Assembly (NCBI RefSeq): GCF_004363075.1 | Contig: NZ_SNYN01000008.1 | Coordinates: 1 to 64,000, forward strand | Reading direction: 5' to 3' | Source of the DNA: Actinorugispora endophytica | Lineage (GTDB): Bacteria; Actinomycetota; Actinomycetes; Streptosporangiales; Streptosporangiaceae | Length of the DNA stretch: 64,000 nucleotides | In this document: positions 27,526-38,515 of the stretch, piece after piece | Layout of the letters: each line of letters opens with the position of its first letter | Numbering within the stretch: the first letter of the stretch is position 1 | The notes under the pieces: model-generated | Told to the model about the DNA's origin: nothing | What the model saw: only the letters and a program-made list of their open reading frames with translations | The model's database searches: none | Position numbers and translations under genes: made by a program

Positions 27526-28420
27526 GCTGCTCCAGTACGACTTCATGGTCCGCGCGCTGATCGCCGCCGCGCTGGTCGGGCTCGCCGCCCCCGTCATCGG
27601 CGTCTTCATCGTGCAGCGCCGCCTGGCACTGCTGGGCGATGGCATCGGGCACGTCGCGCTGACCGGCGTGGGCCTGGGCTTCCTCACCGGCAACTCCCCC
27701 GTGCTGACCGCGCTGGTCGTGGCGGTCGTCGGGGCGGTCCTGATCGAACTGGTGCGGGTGCACACCCGCACCAGCGGTGACCTCGCCCTGGCGCTGCTGT
27801 TCTACGGCGGCATCGCGGGCGGCGTGTTCCTGACCGGGCTGGCCCCCGGCGCCAGCACCGCCACCCTCACCAGCTTCCTGTTCGGCTCGGTCAGCACCGT
27901 GGACCAGCAGGACGTGTACGTGGTGGCCGTCCTGGCCGCGGCCGTGCTGGCCGTGCTGGCCTACTTCGGACGCGAGCTGTTCGTGCTCTGCCAGGACGAG
28001 GAGGTGGCCCGCGCGCACGGGCTCCCGGTCCGCTTCCTCGGCATGGTGATCGCGGTGGTCGCCGCGGTCACCGTGGTGATCGCGATGCGGGTCGTCGGGG
28101 CGCTGCTGGTCAGCGCGCTGATGGTGGTCCCGGTGGCGGCGGCCCAGCAGCTCACCCGCAGTTTCCGGGTCACCACGGGGCTGGCCATGCTGATCGGCGT
28201 GCTGTCCGCGCTGACGGGGCTGTCCGCGGCGTTCTACACCGACACCGCTCCGGGGTCCTCCATCGTGCTGATCGCGATCGCGGTGTTCGCGGTGGCCTCG
28301 GGGGCCGGGGCCGTGCTGCGGGCCCGACGGGGCAGGCGTTCCGGCGCCGGCCGGGACGCGCGCGCGGAACCGATGGCGGATACCATTTCCGCGACAGATC
28401 CGGGGAGCATATCGACATGA
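27518..28420 (+). CDS. znuB: Zinc ABC transporter permease (ZnuB-like)
   Basis: 300 residues, ABC-3 family, about eight or nine membrane helices (IELLQYDFMVRALIAAALVG at the start; ALLFYGGIAGGVFLTG; VTVVIAMRVVGALLVSALMVVP). It carries zinc through the membrane with the ZnuC-like ATPase. The reading frame overlaps znuC by 8 bases and zur by 4. The C-terminal 30 residues are Arg-rich and cytoplasmic. Confidence 0.9.
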   Translation: MIELLQYDFMVRALIAAALVGLAAPVIGVFIVQRRLALLGDGIGHVALTGVGLGFLTGNSPVLTALVVAVVGAVLIELVRVHTRTSGDLALALLFYGGIAGGVFLTGLAPGASTATLTSFLFGSVSTVDQQDVYVVAVLAAAVLAVLAYFGRELFVLCQDEEVARAHGLPVRFLGMVIAVVAAVTVVIAMRVVGALLVSALMVVPVAAAQQLTRSFRVTTGLAMLIGVLSALTGLSAAFYTDTAPGSSIVLIAIAVFAVASGAGAVLRARRGRRSGAGRDARAEPMADTISATDPGSIST

Positions 28421-28803
28421 GCACACGTCGCGAGACGGTCCGCCAGGCGCTGAACGAGAGCACCGGCTTTCGCAGCGCCCAGGACCTGTACGCAGCCCTG
28501 CGCGCCGAGGGGTCCAAGATCGGCCTGACCACGGTCTACCGGGCGCTCCAGGCTCTGAGCGACTCCGGCGAGGTCGACGTCCTGAGAACCGACGACGGCG
28601 AGGCCGTCTACCGAGCCTGCGCCACCGACACCCATCACCACCACCTGGTCTGCCGCAGCTGCGGCAAGGCCGTGGAGGTCGAGGGCCCCGCGGTGGAGAG
28701 CTGGGCGGACGACCTGGCCGCCCAGCACGGCTTCGTCGACCTCACGCACACGCTGGAGTTGTTCGGCACCTGCGCCGACTGCGCGGCCGCCGCCCGGCGG
28801 TAG
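28417..28803 (+). CDS. zur: Fur-family zinc uptake regulator Zur
   Basis: 128 residues. The N-terminal winged helix contains TTVYRALQAL (DNA-recognition helix). The Fur-family metal motif HHHHLVCRSCG (His73-76, Cys79, Cys82) and the paired CADC (Cys119, Cys122) build the structural zinc site. It would repress znuCB when zinc is plentiful by binding the box at 26675-26703, and so control its own operon. Its ATG overlaps the znuB stop (ATGA). Confidence 0.92.
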   Translation: MSTRRETVRQALNESTGFRSAQDLYAALRAEGSKIGLTTVYRALQALSDSGEVDVLRTDDGEAVYRACATDTHHHHLVCRSCGKAVEVEGPAVESWADDLAAQHGFVDLTHTLELFGTCADCAAAARR

Positions 28804-28823
28804 CCCGGCGCGCCCTCACACCG

Positions 28824-28860
28824 GAGGGGCGCCCGGTGACCTGGTCGCCGGGCGCCCCTC
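28824..28860. terminator. Terminator between zur and the convergent SGNH gene
   Basis: Perfect 13-bp stem (GAGGGGCGCCCGG / CCGGGCGCCCCTC), 11-base loop, between convergent genes. Confidence 0.8.
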
Positions 28861-28866
28861 CCCTGT

Positions 28867-29664
28867 TCATCCCAGCCGTTCGAGGTTGGGCCGCTTGGGG
28901 CCGAGCCCGTCACCGGAGGAGCGGCCGGTCAGGCGGCGGTGGATCCACGGCATCAGGAACTCCCGCGCCCAGAGCAGGTCCTCCTGGCGGGCCGCCCGCC
29001 AGTCGACCCGCCGGTCCTCCGGCCACGGCTCGCTCCAGTCGCCCTCGACCGGCGCCCCCACGACCTCGCACACCTTCAGCGCGAGCCGGGCGTGCCCCTC
29101 GGGGGACAGGTGCAGCCGGTCCCAGTTCCAGGCCCTGCGGTCCTGGAGGACCCGCATGCTCCACAGGTCCACGACGTGGCAGCCGTGGCGGTCGGCGATC
29201 CCGCGCAGATGCATGTTGTAGGTCGCGATCCTGCCGCGCAGGTGCCGCATGACCGGCTGGAACCCGGTGTCGAAACCGGTGAAGACGATCACCTCGGAAC
29301 CGGTGGCGCGCAGCCTCCGCACGCCGGCCTCGAATTCCTCCGCGAGCGCGTCGGGGTCGGCCCCCGGGCGGATCAGGTCGTTGCCGCCCGCGCAGACGGT
29401 GACCAGGTCGGGGCGCAGCTCCACCGCGCGGGGCAGCTGCTCGGTGAGGATCTGGCGCAGCAGCTTGCCGCGCACCGCGAGGTTGGCGTAGCGCACCTCC
29501 TCCGCGTGGTCCACCAGGTGCTGGGCGAACCGGTCCGCCCAGCCCCGGTAGCGGCCCTGCGGGAAGCCGGCGCTGTCCGGATAGGGATCGCTGAGGCCCT
29601 CCGTGAAACTGTCGCCGAGTGCCACGTAGGAGATGATGTCCTGCCCGATCTGAAAGCCGCTCAT
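28867..29664 (-). CDS. SGNH/GDSL hydrolase (paralogue 1)
   Basis: 265 residues without a signal peptide. Block I is VALGDSFTEG (Ser nucleophile), an internal Gly/Asn block is CAGGNDLIRPG, and the C-terminal Asp-x-x-His is WDRLHLSPEGH. This is the catalytic set of SGNH esterases; the substrate is unknown. The tail ([20 protein letters not shown]) is almost the same as in the paralogue at 29910-30692. A minus-strand TACTGT box near 29704 may be its promoter. Confidence 0.87.
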   Translation of the reverse strand: MSGFQIGQDIISYVALGDSFTEGLSDPYPDSAGFPQGRYRGWADRFAQHLVDHAEEVRYANLAVRGKLLRQILTEQLPRAVELRPDLVTVCAGGNDLIRPGADPDALAEEFEAGVRRLRATGSEVIVFTGFDTGFQPVMRHLRGRIATYNMHLRGIADRHGCHVVDLWSMRVLQDRRAWNWDRLHLSPEGHARLALKVCEVVGAPVEGDWSEPWPEDRRVDWRAARQEDLLWAREFLMPWIHRRLTGRSSGDGLGPKRPNLERLG

Positions 29665-29909
29665 GGTAGACGAGCATGCAACGCGGGTCCATGGTTACGC
29701 GACAGTAGGTTGGCGAATCGTCCGTTTTTGTAACCGGGGTCACGCCCGAGGCGAGCGGGGCCTCCCCGGGACGTGATCCGTCGCACACGCCGTGCCGGGC
29801 TTTCCGAAACGCCGCGTCGGGCGGTCGGGTGCCCCCTCCGTGCCGGAGACGGCCTGCCGGGGCTCGCGCCGCTTCGATGGCCGAGCGTCCCGCGCAGCCG
29901 ACGAGAAGC

Positions 29910-30692
29910 TCAGCGGCCGGACGGGTAGCTCTCCAGATCGGGGCGCTTGGCCGTGACCGAGTCGCCGGAGGAGCGGCCGGTCAGGCGGCGGACCACCCAC
30001 GGCCCCAGGAACTCCCGCGCCCAGCGGGCGTCGGCGCTCCTGGCCTGGCGCCAGGCCACCGGGGCGGCCTCGGGCCAGGGCTCGTCCCAGCGCTCCTCCG
30101 TGGGCACGCCCAGCACCTCGCACACTCCCAGCGCGAGCCTGCGGTGCCCCTCGGGGGACATGTGCAGCCGGTCGGCGTCCCAGGCGCGCGCGTCGGCCAG
30201 CACCGGCATGGACCACTGGTCGACCAGGTGGCAGCCGTACCGGTCCGCGATGGAGCGGATGTTCAGGTAGTACCGGGCGAACGGCCCGATGAGCCCGCTC
30301 ATGTACCCGCGCGAGATGTTGACACCGGTGAACAGCACCACCTCGGCCCCCGCCTCGCGCAGCCGCCGCACCCCGATCTCCAGGACGCGCGCCAGGCGGT
30401 CCGGGTCCCCGCCGGGGCGCAGCAGGTCGTTGCCGCCGGCGCTGAACGTCGCCAGGTCCGGCCGGAGCTCCACCGCGCGCGGCAGCTGCTCGGTCATGAC
30501 CTGGCGCAGCAGCTTGCCGCGCACCGCGAGGTTGGCGTAGCGCACCTCCCCCGCGTGGCCCGCCAGGTGCCCGGCGAACCGGTCCGCCCAGCCGCGCGCG
30601 CCGCCGTCCGGGTACCAGTCGCCGACGCCCTCGGTGAAGCTGTCGCCGATCGCCACGTAGTCGACCCGCTCGCCCTCGCCGAGCGGGCTCAT
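29910..30692 (-). CDS. SGNH/GDSL hydrolase (paralogue 2), coupled to uppS
   Basis: 260 residues, clearly duplicated from or with the neighbouring hydrolase: [22 protein letters not shown] and [11 protein letters not shown] line up, as does the segment [12 protein letters not shown]. The same catalytic Ser, Asn, Asp and His are present, so both copies should be active. The ATG overlaps the uppS stop (ATGA at 30689-30692), making it the third gene of a recO-uppS operon. A 217-base gap after its stop separates it from paralogue 1. Confidence 0.87.
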   Translation of the reverse strand: MSPLGEGERVDYVAIGDSFTEGVGDWYPDGGARGWADRFAGHLAGHAGEVRYANLAVRGKLLRQVMTEQLPRAVELRPDLATFSAGGNDLLRPGGDPDRLARVLEIGVRRLREAGAEVVLFTGVNISRGYMSGLIGPFARYYLNIRSIADRYGCHLVDQWSMPVLADARAWDADRLHMSPEGHRRLALGVCEVLGVPTEERWDEPWPEAAPVAWRQARSADARWAREFLGPWVVRRLTGRSSGDSVTAKRPDLESYPSGR

Positions 30693-31543
30693 CGGGGCGC
30701 CTCCCCGGGAGCGGGGTGGGCGGCCGACGGCTCCACCGGGTTGGGCACCGCGCCGCCGTAGCGGCGGTCCCGGCTGGCGAAGATCTCGCAGGCGTGCCAG
30801 AAGTGGCGGCGGTCGAAGTCCGGCCAGAGCGTGTCCAGGAAGACGAACTCCGCGTAGGCGGACTGCCAGAGCAGGAAGTTGGAGAAGCGCTGCTCGCCCG
30901 AGGAGCGCACGAAGAGGTCGACCTCGGGGATGTCCGGCTTGTACAGGTACTTGGCGAGCGTGGCCTCGGTGATCCGGTCGGGCTTGAGCCGGCCGGCGGC
31001 CACGTCGCGCGCCATCTCCGCGGCGGCGTCCGCGATCTCCGCCCGCCCCCCGTAGTTCACGCAGAACTGCAGGGTGAGCCGGGTGTTGTCCTTGGTCATC
31101 TCCTCGGCGTCGGTGAGCTCGCTGATGACGCTCTTCCACAGCCGCCCGGGCCGCCCCGCCCAGCGCACCCGCACCCCGCGCGCGTTCAGCTCGTCGCGGC
31201 GGCGGCGGATCACCTCGCGGTTGAAGCCCATGAGGAAGCGCACCTCCTCGGGCGAGCGCTTCCAGTTCTCGGTGGAGAAGGCGTAGGCGGACAGGTAGGG
31301 CACGCCCAGTTCCAGCGCGCCCTCGATCACGTCGAACAGGGACGCCTCTCCGGCCTTGTGCCCCTCTGTGCGGGGCAGCCCCCGCTGTTTGGCCCAGCGC
31401 CCGTTGCCGTCCATGACGACGGCCACGTGCTTGGGGACGAGCTCCTTGGGCAGCTCGGGTGCCCGGGCGCCGCTGGGGTGCGGCGCCGGCGGGACCGGGG
31501 CCCGCCGGTCGGACTTGGACGAGAAGGCGTTGTACAGGCTCAC
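30689..31543 (-). CDS. uppS: Isoprenyl transferase (undecaprenyl/polyprenyl diphosphate synthase family)
   Basis: 284 residues, including about 35 extra Pro/Arg-rich N-terminal residues. The cis-prenyltransferase motifs are [21 protein letters not shown] (first Asp is residue 45), [16 protein letters not shown], and [20 protein letters not shown]. It builds the lipid carrier for cell-wall synthesis; the chain length cannot be read from the sequence. Its GTG overlaps the recO stop as GTGA, and its own stop overlaps the SGNH gene. Confidence 0.94.
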   Translation of the reverse strand: MSLYNAFSSKSDRRAPVPPAPHPSGARAPELPKELVPKHVAVVMDGNGRWAKQRGLPRTEGHKAGEASLFDVIEGALELGVPYLSAYAFSTENWKRSPEEVRFLMGFNREVIRRRRDELNARGVRVRWAGRPGRLWKSVISELTDAEEMTKDNTRLTLQFCVNYGGRAEIADAAAEMARDVAAGRLKPDRITEATLAKYLYKPDIPEVDLFVRSSGEQRFSNFLLWQSAYAEFVFLDTLWPDFDRRHFWHACEIFASRDRRYGGAVPNPVEPSAAHPAPGEAPR

Positions 31544-32271
31544 GCACGCTCCACAAGGCGCAAAGATCGGATTCCGTTCTCCAGGTGCCACTGGAGGTAG
31601 GCGGCCACCAGGCCGCTGCACTGGCCGCGGTCGCGTTCGGTGCTGGCGTCGGCGTGCTCCCAGTCGCCGCGCAGCAGCGCCAGCATCAGCGCGACCACGG
31701 CGGGCGCCGGTGTCGCCGAGCCCGCGGGACGGCACACCGTGCACACCATGCCCCCGGCGTGCACCGCGAAGTTGCGGTGCGTCCCCTGCGAACCGCAGCG
31801 GGCACATTCTTCCAGCGCCGGAGCGTACCCCGCGACGGCGAGGGAGCGCAGCATGTAGGCGTCCAGCACCAGGCGGGGGTCGTGCCCGCCTCCGGCGAGC
31901 GTGCGCAGGCCGCCCAGCAGCAGCAGGAACTGGCGCAGCGCCGGGTCCTTCTCCACGATCACGATCTTCTCGGCGGTCTCCAGCATCGCCGTCCCGGCCG
32001 TGTAGCGCGGGTAGTCGGCGACCAGGGGGCCGCCGTAGGCGTGCAGGGTGTCGGCCTGGGTGACGATGTCCAGCGTCCTGCCGGTGTGCAGCTGGAGGTC
32101 GACGTGGCTGAACGGCTCCAGCCGCGCGCCGAAACGGGACTTGGTGCGCCGGACGCCCTTGCCGACCGCGCGGACCAGCCCGGTGCGCCGGGTCAGCAGG
32201 GTCACGATGCGGTCGGCCTCTCCCAGCTTCTGGGTGCGAAGGACGATTCCCTCGTCGCGGTAGAGGCTCAC
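31540..32271 (-). CDS. recO: DNA repair protein RecO
   Basis: 243 residues. The N-terminal OB fold ([24 protein letters not shown]) is followed by a helical part with a zinc finger (ECARCG and VCTVC). It loads RecA with RecR and RecF in recombinational repair. It is the first gene of the recO-uppS-SGNH operon, with 4-base overlaps throughout. Confidence 0.94.
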   Translation of the reverse strand: MSLYRDEGIVLRTQKLGEADRIVTLLTRRTGLVRAVGKGVRRTKSRFGARLEPFSHVDLQLHTGRTLDIVTQADTLHAYGGPLVADYPRYTAGTAMLETAEKIVIVEKDPALRQFLLLLGGLRTLAGGGHDPRLVLDAYMLRSLAVAGYAPALEECARCGSQGTHRNFAVHAGGMVCTVCRPAGSATPAPAVVALMLALLRGDWEHADASTERDRGQCSGLVAAYLQWHLENGIRSLRLVERA

Positions 32272-32438
32272 CCCCCCATTGTCGCCGATGCGGTCCGCTC
32301 AGGCGACCGCGGCGGTTCCCATTTCCCCGCACCCCCAACCAACAGGGATGTTTCACCCAGATAACACTTTTCCCCTTACTTTGGTCTACGATCTCCCGCC
32401 AACAGGAGTTTCCGCACCATCGAACGGAGGTAGGGCGA

Positions 32439-33317
32439 ATGCCACACGATGCTCGACCCGGGCGAAGATCCGGGGCATCCCGTCGACGCCGCGGCAGCCG
32501 GGCACGGCGCCGGGCCGGCCGCCGGAACCGCTGGCGCGGCCCCGTGATCGGAGCGGTGCTGGCCGTTCCCGTCGGCCTCGGCCTGGCCGCGGCCCTCACA
32601 CTCAACACGGCGTCCGTGTCCGACAACGGCGGCGACAGCCCGCTCGCCCAGGCGCCGGGCTCGGTCCTTCCCGACGACGCCTTCGCGCCCACACCGGACT
32701 TCTTCCCCAGCCCCGAACCCGGGCAGAGCTCCGCGCCGCCCTCCCCCAGGCCCACCGAGGGGGCCGGCAACAGCCGGGACGGCGTCGAACTCGAAGTAGA
32801 AGACGACTCCGACTCCGACGCGGACACGGACGCGGGGAACGGGACAGGACCCGACGGCGGGTCCGGCGGCGGCGGACAGGGGGCCGACGGCGGGGCCGGA
32901 TCGGACGGCGGAGGCGGATCGGGCGGCGGAGGCGGCGACACCGGTTCCATGAACACCCTGAGCGCCCAGGTCTTCGCCCTGGTCAACGACGAGCGGGCCG
33001 ACGCCGGATGCGGCCCCGTGCACTCGGACGAGCGCCTGGTCGCCGCGGCGCAGCTGCACAGCGAGGACATGGACGCCAACGACTACATGTCGCACACCGG
33101 CCTCAACGGCAGCGGTCCGGGCGACCGCGCGAGCGCGCAGGGCTACGACGCCTGGTCGGGCGAGAACGTCGCCAAGGGCCAGAGAACCGCCCAGGAGGTC
33201 ATGGACGCCTGGATGAACAGCCCCGGCCACCGGTCGAACATCCTCAACTGCGACAACAAGGCCCTGGGCGTCGGCGAGTCCGGCAGCGCCTGGACCCAGC
33301 TGTTCGGCCGGTCCTGA
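32439..33317 (+). CDS. Secreted CAP/SCP-domain protein
   Basis: 292 residues. A very basic N terminus (about 11-34) and a hydrophobic stretch (about 35-56) act as signal or anchor. A long disordered linker rich in Ser, Asp and Gly follows (poly-Gly near 140-165). The CAP domain closes the protein, with [34 protein letters not shown], and [16 protein letters not shown] proteins are secreted and often bind lipids or act as proteases; this role is unknown. GGAGG precedes the ATG by 8 bases. It ends in a 19-bp hairpin. Confidence 0.87.
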   Translation: MPHDARPGRRSGASRRRRGSRARRRAGRRNRWRGPVIGAVLAVPVGLGLAAALTLNTASVSDNGGDSPLAQAPGSVLPDDAFAPTPDFFPSPEPGQSSAPPSPRPTEGAGNSRDGVELEVEDDSDSDADTDAGNGTGPDGGSGGGGQGADGGAGSDGGGGSGGGGGDTGSMNTLSAQVFALVNDERADAGCGPVHSDERLVAAAQLHSEDMDANDYMSHTGLNGSGPGDRASAQGYDAWSGENVAKGQRTAQEVMDAWMNSPGHRSNILNCDNKALGVGESGSAWTQLFGRS

Positions 33318-33353
33318 CCCCGGTGCACGAAGTCCCGCACCACCGCGGAACGC

Positions 33354-33394
33354 GGTGGCCGCGCGCGAGGCGCTGCGCCTCGCGCGCGGCCACC
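33354..33394. terminator. Strong bidirectional terminator, CAP gene / leuA
   Basis: Perfect 19-bp stem (33354-33372 with 33376-33394) and a 3-base loop, between convergent genes. Confidence 0.85.
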
Positions 33395-33416
33395 GGCGGG
33401 GCCCCGGGGGCCGGCG

Positions 33417-35204
<1,788 letters not shown>

Positions 35205-35223
<19 letters not shown>

Positions 35224-35252
35224 CCGCTAAGAAGGAGCAGCTCGCGCAGCAT
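35205..35252 (-). CDS. Candidate leuA leader peptide, 15 residues
   Basis: Minus-strand ATG at 35252, reading M-L-R-E-L-L-L-L-S-G-R-G-G-G-R and stopping at TAG. Five of the first eight residues are Leu, in mixed codons (CTG, CTG, CTC, CTT, CTT), the pattern of amino-acid attenuation leaders. A TAACGT -10 box (35268-35263) ends 10 bases before the ATG, so the transcript would start at or just before it. It was missed by ordinary gene finding because of its size. Ribosome-mediated attenuation of leuA by leucine is known in other actinobacteria; here it is inferred. Confidence 0.6.
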
Positions 35253-35268
35253 AACGAAAGCCACGTTA

Positions 35269-35904
35269 GCAGACCCCCCGCACCCGGCACGGCAGGGACC
35301 CTCACGCCCCGAGCCCCGGGGAGCCCCCGCGCCCCGATTCGGACGCCTCGCCGCTGGTGTTCTCCCCGACCGTATGTAACATTCAAGGAAACCCTTCAGT
35401 GCTAGGGGGTTATGCAGCCACACGGGCGGACCCGTCCGCCCGGCCAGGCCGCTGGAAGCCGTCGGCGGGACTTCGGGTGCGGCCAACACCCAGGCGGTCG
35501 TTTCTCGTGCGGAGCACACGTAAGACACGAGACCGGCTTGCCAGTCCCACCGGCGGTCGTCCCCTGCCGCGCGGTCGTCCCGCGTCGCCCCGCCACTGCC
35601 GGGCCCCGCGCGACCGCCGCGCCGCTTCCGGTCGTCGAGGGCCGCGGTTCGGAACCGGAAATCGGTGGAATCACCGAATCCCGGCCCAGAAGCTTCTCCA
35701 TGGCGGACACCGACTTTTACAATTCGGAACAACACGGGTGTGATCTGCGAGAATCGGTGCAGATCCCGACGGCGCGGTCCGCGGGCGCGCGGCGGCACGA
35801 GCTGCGGACGGGTTTCGGGGCGGGGCTTCACGTGCTCCGGAACGAGGACCCGGGACTCGACCGTCCGTCGACCGGGCCGGTCACGGTGATGGGAGCTGGA
35901 TTCC
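35269..35904. other. 636-base gap between leuA leader and iclR-type gene
   Basis: No convincing protein gene on either strand: the open frames are Arg/Pro/Gly-rich shadows. Visible structure is an inverted repeat GATCTGC...GCAGATC (35742-35748 and 35759-35765), about 140 bases before the regulator gene and a possible operator, and a weaker repeat CTCGTG...CACGAG near 35500-35530. The two genes diverge, so both promoters lie here. Confidence 0.5.
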
Positions 35905-36720
35905 TTGGCAACGTCGCAGACAACGGCCGACGGCGGGCCCGACGGGGTCCTGGTCGGGCCGGAGGCCCGTGGACGCTCCGGCGGCGTGCAGTCGCTCGAC
36001 CGCGCGTTCACACTGCTGGAGATCATGGCCGACGCCGGCGGCGAGATCTCACTCAGTCAGCTCGCGGCCTCGTCGGGGCTGCCCCTGCCCACGATCCACC
36101 GCATCATCCGCACCCTGCTCGGCAACGGGTACGTCCGGCAGCTGCCCTCGCGCCGCTACGCGCTGGGGCCGCGCCTGATCGGCCTGGGCGAGAGCGCCTC
36201 GCGCATGCTGGGCGCCTGGGCCCGCCCGCACCTGGCCCAGCTGGTCGAGGACCTCGGCGAGACCGCCAACCTGGCCATGCTGGACGGCGACAAGGTCGTC
36301 TACGTGGCGCAGGTGCCCTCCCCGCACTCCATGCGCATGTTCACCGAGGTCGGCCGACGGGTGCTGCCGCACTCGGCGGGAGTCGGCAAGGCCCTGCTGG
36401 CCCAGCTCCCCGAGGCCGAGGCGCTGGCCACCGTGCGGCGCGCCGGCATGCCGGCGGCCACCGACCGCACCATCACCACCCCCGAGGCGTTCGCCGCCGA
36501 ACTGGCCCGCGTCCGCGAGCAGGGGTACGCCATCGACGACGGCGAGCAGGAGGTCGGGGTCCGCTGCCTGGCCGTGCCGGTCCTGGGCGGCCCGGCGATG
36601 ATGGCCGTCTCCATCTCCGGCCCCGAGTCCCGGATGAACTGGGACTTCGTGGACCGGGCCGCCCCCATCGTGCGCCGGAGCGCCGTGGACCTGGCCGAGG
36701 ACCTCACCCACCAGGCCTAG
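35905..36720 (+). CDS. IclR-family transcriptional regulator
   Basis: 271 residues. An N-terminal winged helix begins at about residue 27 (GGVQSLDRAFTLLEIMADAG, then LSQLAASSGLPLPTIHRIIR as the recognition helices). The C-terminal effector domain has RVLPHSAGVGKALLAQ and the conserved GVRCLAVPV. Similar proteins repress glyoxylate or allantoin genes, while others in actinobacteria control leucine genes; the target here is unknown. The start is a TTG with GGGAG 9 bases before it; about 25 disordered residues precede the fold. It is divergent from leuA. Confidence 0.88.
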   Translation: MATSQTTADGGPDGVLVGPEARGRSGGVQSLDRAFTLLEIMADAGGEISLSQLAASSGLPLPTIHRIIRTLLGNGYVRQLPSRRYALGPRLIGLGESASRMLGAWARPHLAQLVEDLGETANLAMLDGDKVVYVAQVPSPHSMRMFTEVGRRVLPHSAGVGKALLAQLPEAEALATVRRAGMPAATDRTITTPEAFAAELARVREQGYAIDDGEQEVGVRCLAVPVLGGPAMMAVSISGPESRMNWDFVDRAAPIVRRSAVDLAEDLTHQA

Positions 36721-36782
36721 GGAATCTCCGGCGCGAGGGTGGATTCGGACACCGGTGCCTCGCCCCCCACCCGGAATGATCA

Positions 36783-36826
36783 TGGGCTTTCCGCCCTTCC
36801 CGACCCCGAAACGGGCAGAAAGCCCA
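36783..36826 (+). terminator. Terminator after the iclR-type gene
   Basis: TGGGCTTTC / GAAAGCCCA (9 bp) plus GCCC/GGGC, with one mismatch and a 16-base loop. Confidence 0.65.
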
Positions 36827-36828
36827 CA

Positions 36829-36856
36829 ACCGTCAACGGAACCCTCACGCAACGGA
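36829..36856. repeat. Conserved tail repeat, copy 1
   Basis: The string CGTCAACGGAACCCTCACGC and its continuation AACGGA recur, with one difference, at 47821-47846. In both places it directly follows a terminator-like hairpin. Confidence 0.7.
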
Positions 36857-37020
36857 CATCATGGGCGCTGCCCCGACCCCCGCCCGCCGTCGCCGCCCGC
36901 TGTGACCTTGTGATCCGCGTGGCGTGCGGCCGAAAGACCCCCGAAGCACCGGTGCACGGAACACCCCCGCCTCGGAAACCCCATAGGGAGTGTCCCGCGT
37001 CCGGTTCGTAGTGGTTTCCC

Positions 37021-37084
37021 CGCTGATCGTGACCTTTCCCGGGTCTCAGAGGCGGTCGAGACCCCGAAAAGGTCAGGATCAGCG
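37021..37084. repeat. Family A intergenic palindrome (terminator-like)
   Basis: Arms 37021-37047 and 37058-37084 pair with three mismatches in 27. The left arm core CTGATCGTGACCTTTCC closely matches the palindrome at 18794-18867. It lies between convergent genes (iclR-type and era). The remainder of 36721-37109 has no gene. Confidence 0.75.
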
Positions 37085-37109
37085 AGAAGGGCGCCGCGCT
37101 CCAGGGGCG

Positions 37110-38078
37110 TCAGACCTGCTGGTCGAAGCCCAGGCGGCGGAGCTGCTTGGGGTCGCGCTGCCAGTCCTTGGCGACGCGTACGCGCAGGTCGAGGTAGACG
37201 CGGGTGCCCAGCAGCCCCTCGATCTGCTTGCGGGCGCGGGTCCCCACGTCGCGCAGGCGGGCGCCCTTGGCCCCGATGACGATGGCCTTCTGGCTGGGAC
37301 GCTCCACGTACAGAGAGGCGTAGATGTCGACGAGCTCGCGGTCCGGGCGGCTGTCCTCGCGCGGGGCCATCTCCTCGACGACCACCGCGATGGAGTGCGG
37401 GAGCTCGTCGCGCACCCCCTCCAGGGACGCCTCGCGGATCAGCTCGGCCACCAGCATCTCGTCCGGCTCGTCGGTGAGGTCGCCGTCGGGGTACAGCGGC
37501 GGCCCCTCGGGCAGGTGGCCGCACAGCACGTCGGTGACGGTGTCCAGCTGGTAGGCGCCGTTCGCCGAGACCGGCACGATGTCGGCCCAGTCGCCCAACC
37601 GGGAGACCGCCAGCAGCTGCTCGGTGATCTGCTTGCGGTCCGCGGTGTCGGTCTTGGTGACGATCGCCACGACCGGGGTGTTCCGCTGGGCGGCGAGCTC
37701 GCGGGCGATGTAGGTGTCGCCCCGGCCGATCGGCTCGTTCGCCGGGACGCAGAACCCGATGACGTCGACCTCGACCAGGGTCGAGCGCACCAGGCTGTCC
37801 AGCCGCTCCCCCAGCAGCGTGCGCGGCTTGTGCAGGCCCGGGGTGTCCACAATGATCAGCTGCGCGTCGTCGCGGTGCACGATCCCGCGCACGGTGCGCC
37901 GCGTGGTCTGCGGCTGGTTGCTGGTGATCGCCACCTTCTGCCCCACCAGGGCGTTCATCAGCGTCGACTTGCCCACGTTGGGCCTGCCGACGAAGCACGC
38001 GAAGCCGCTCCGGAAGCCCTCCCGGTGGGTGGGCATCGGCAGCGGCGTGCGCAGTTTTTCGAGGTCGAGGTCGTTCAT
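37110..38078 (-). CDS. era: GTPase Era
   Basis: 322 residues. G1 is GRPNVGKST (31-39), G3 DTPG (78-81), G4 TKTD (141-144) and G5 SANG; a C-terminal KH domain (about 235-315, with VIGAKGARLRDVG) binds the 3' end of 16S rRNA. It checks 30S ribosome assembly. Last gene of the phoH-ybeY-corC-CDA-like-era run on the minus strand; the gap to the preceding gene is 30 bases. Confidence 0.96.
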   Translation of the reverse strand: MNDLDLEKLRTPLPMPTHREGFRSGFACFVGRPNVGKSTLMNALVGQKVAITSNQPQTTRRTVRGIVHRDDAQLIIVDTPGLHKPRTLLGERLDSLVRSTLVEVDVIGFCVPANEPIGRGDTYIARELAAQRNTPVVAIVTKTDTADRKQITEQLLAVSRLGDWADIVPVSANGAYQLDTVTDVLCGHLPEGPPLYPDGDLTDEPDEMLVAELIREASLEGVRDELPHSIAVVVEEMAPREDSRPDRELVDIYASLYVERPSQKAIVIGAKGARLRDVGTRARKQIEGLLGTRVYLDLRVRVAKDWQRDPKQLRRLGFDQQV

Positions 38079-38108
38079 GTGTCCAGTCTCGCCGGTCGGG
38101 GCCGGTGC

Positions 38109-38465
38109 TCAGGTCCGGGTGACGCCGACGGGGGTGCCGTCGGGGGTCGCGAACACCAGGACCGCGGTCCCGAGGTCTCCCGCCACCGCGGTGTCGCTCG
38201 CGGGCAGCGAGGCGGCCGCGGTCACGACCACGGCGGCCTCCAGGGAGGACGCGCCGCTGGAGACCGCGGCGGCCACGGCGGCCTGGAGCGCGCTCAGCGC
38301 CAGGGACGGCAGGGCGACGGTGGTCGCCACGTAGGTCCGTCCCGTCTCGTCGCGCACCGCCGCCCCCTCGGCCGCGCCGTTGCGGGCGCGCGAGGACCGC
38401 GCGAGGGTGATCAGCTTGACGTCCTCGGGGTCCATGTCCGCGAGGTTTCCGGTTCCGTTGGTCAC
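38109..38465 (-). CDS. Cytidine-deaminase-like protein lacking the zinc site
   Basis: 118 residues. The order of elements (DPEDVKLITLARSSRARNGAAEGAAVRDETGRTYVATTV) follows the start of small tetrameric cytidine deaminases, and its place between corC and era is where actinobacteria often carry such a gene. But the catalytic Cys/His-Ala-Glu is replaced (around LALSALQAAV, 55-64) and no PCGxC motif appears. There are no Cys or His residues at all, so deamination is unlikely. It may be a structural or binding remnant. Family assignment is inference. Confidence 0.6.
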   Translation of the reverse strand: MTNGTGNLADMDPEDVKLITLARSSRARNGAAEGAAVRDETGRTYVATTVALPSLALSALQAAVAAAVSSGASSLEAAVVVTAAASLPASDTAVAGDLGTAVLVFATPDGTPVGVTRT

Positions 38466-38515
38466 AGGGATGCCTTTCTCGGCGTCGGTGCTGGAAGTGT
38501 GTGGGGCCCGGCGGG

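Noticed and set aside
35357-35743. Possible small genes in the leuA-iclR gap
   Set aside because: Composition is that of non-coding GC-rich DNA and no start has a good ribosome site.
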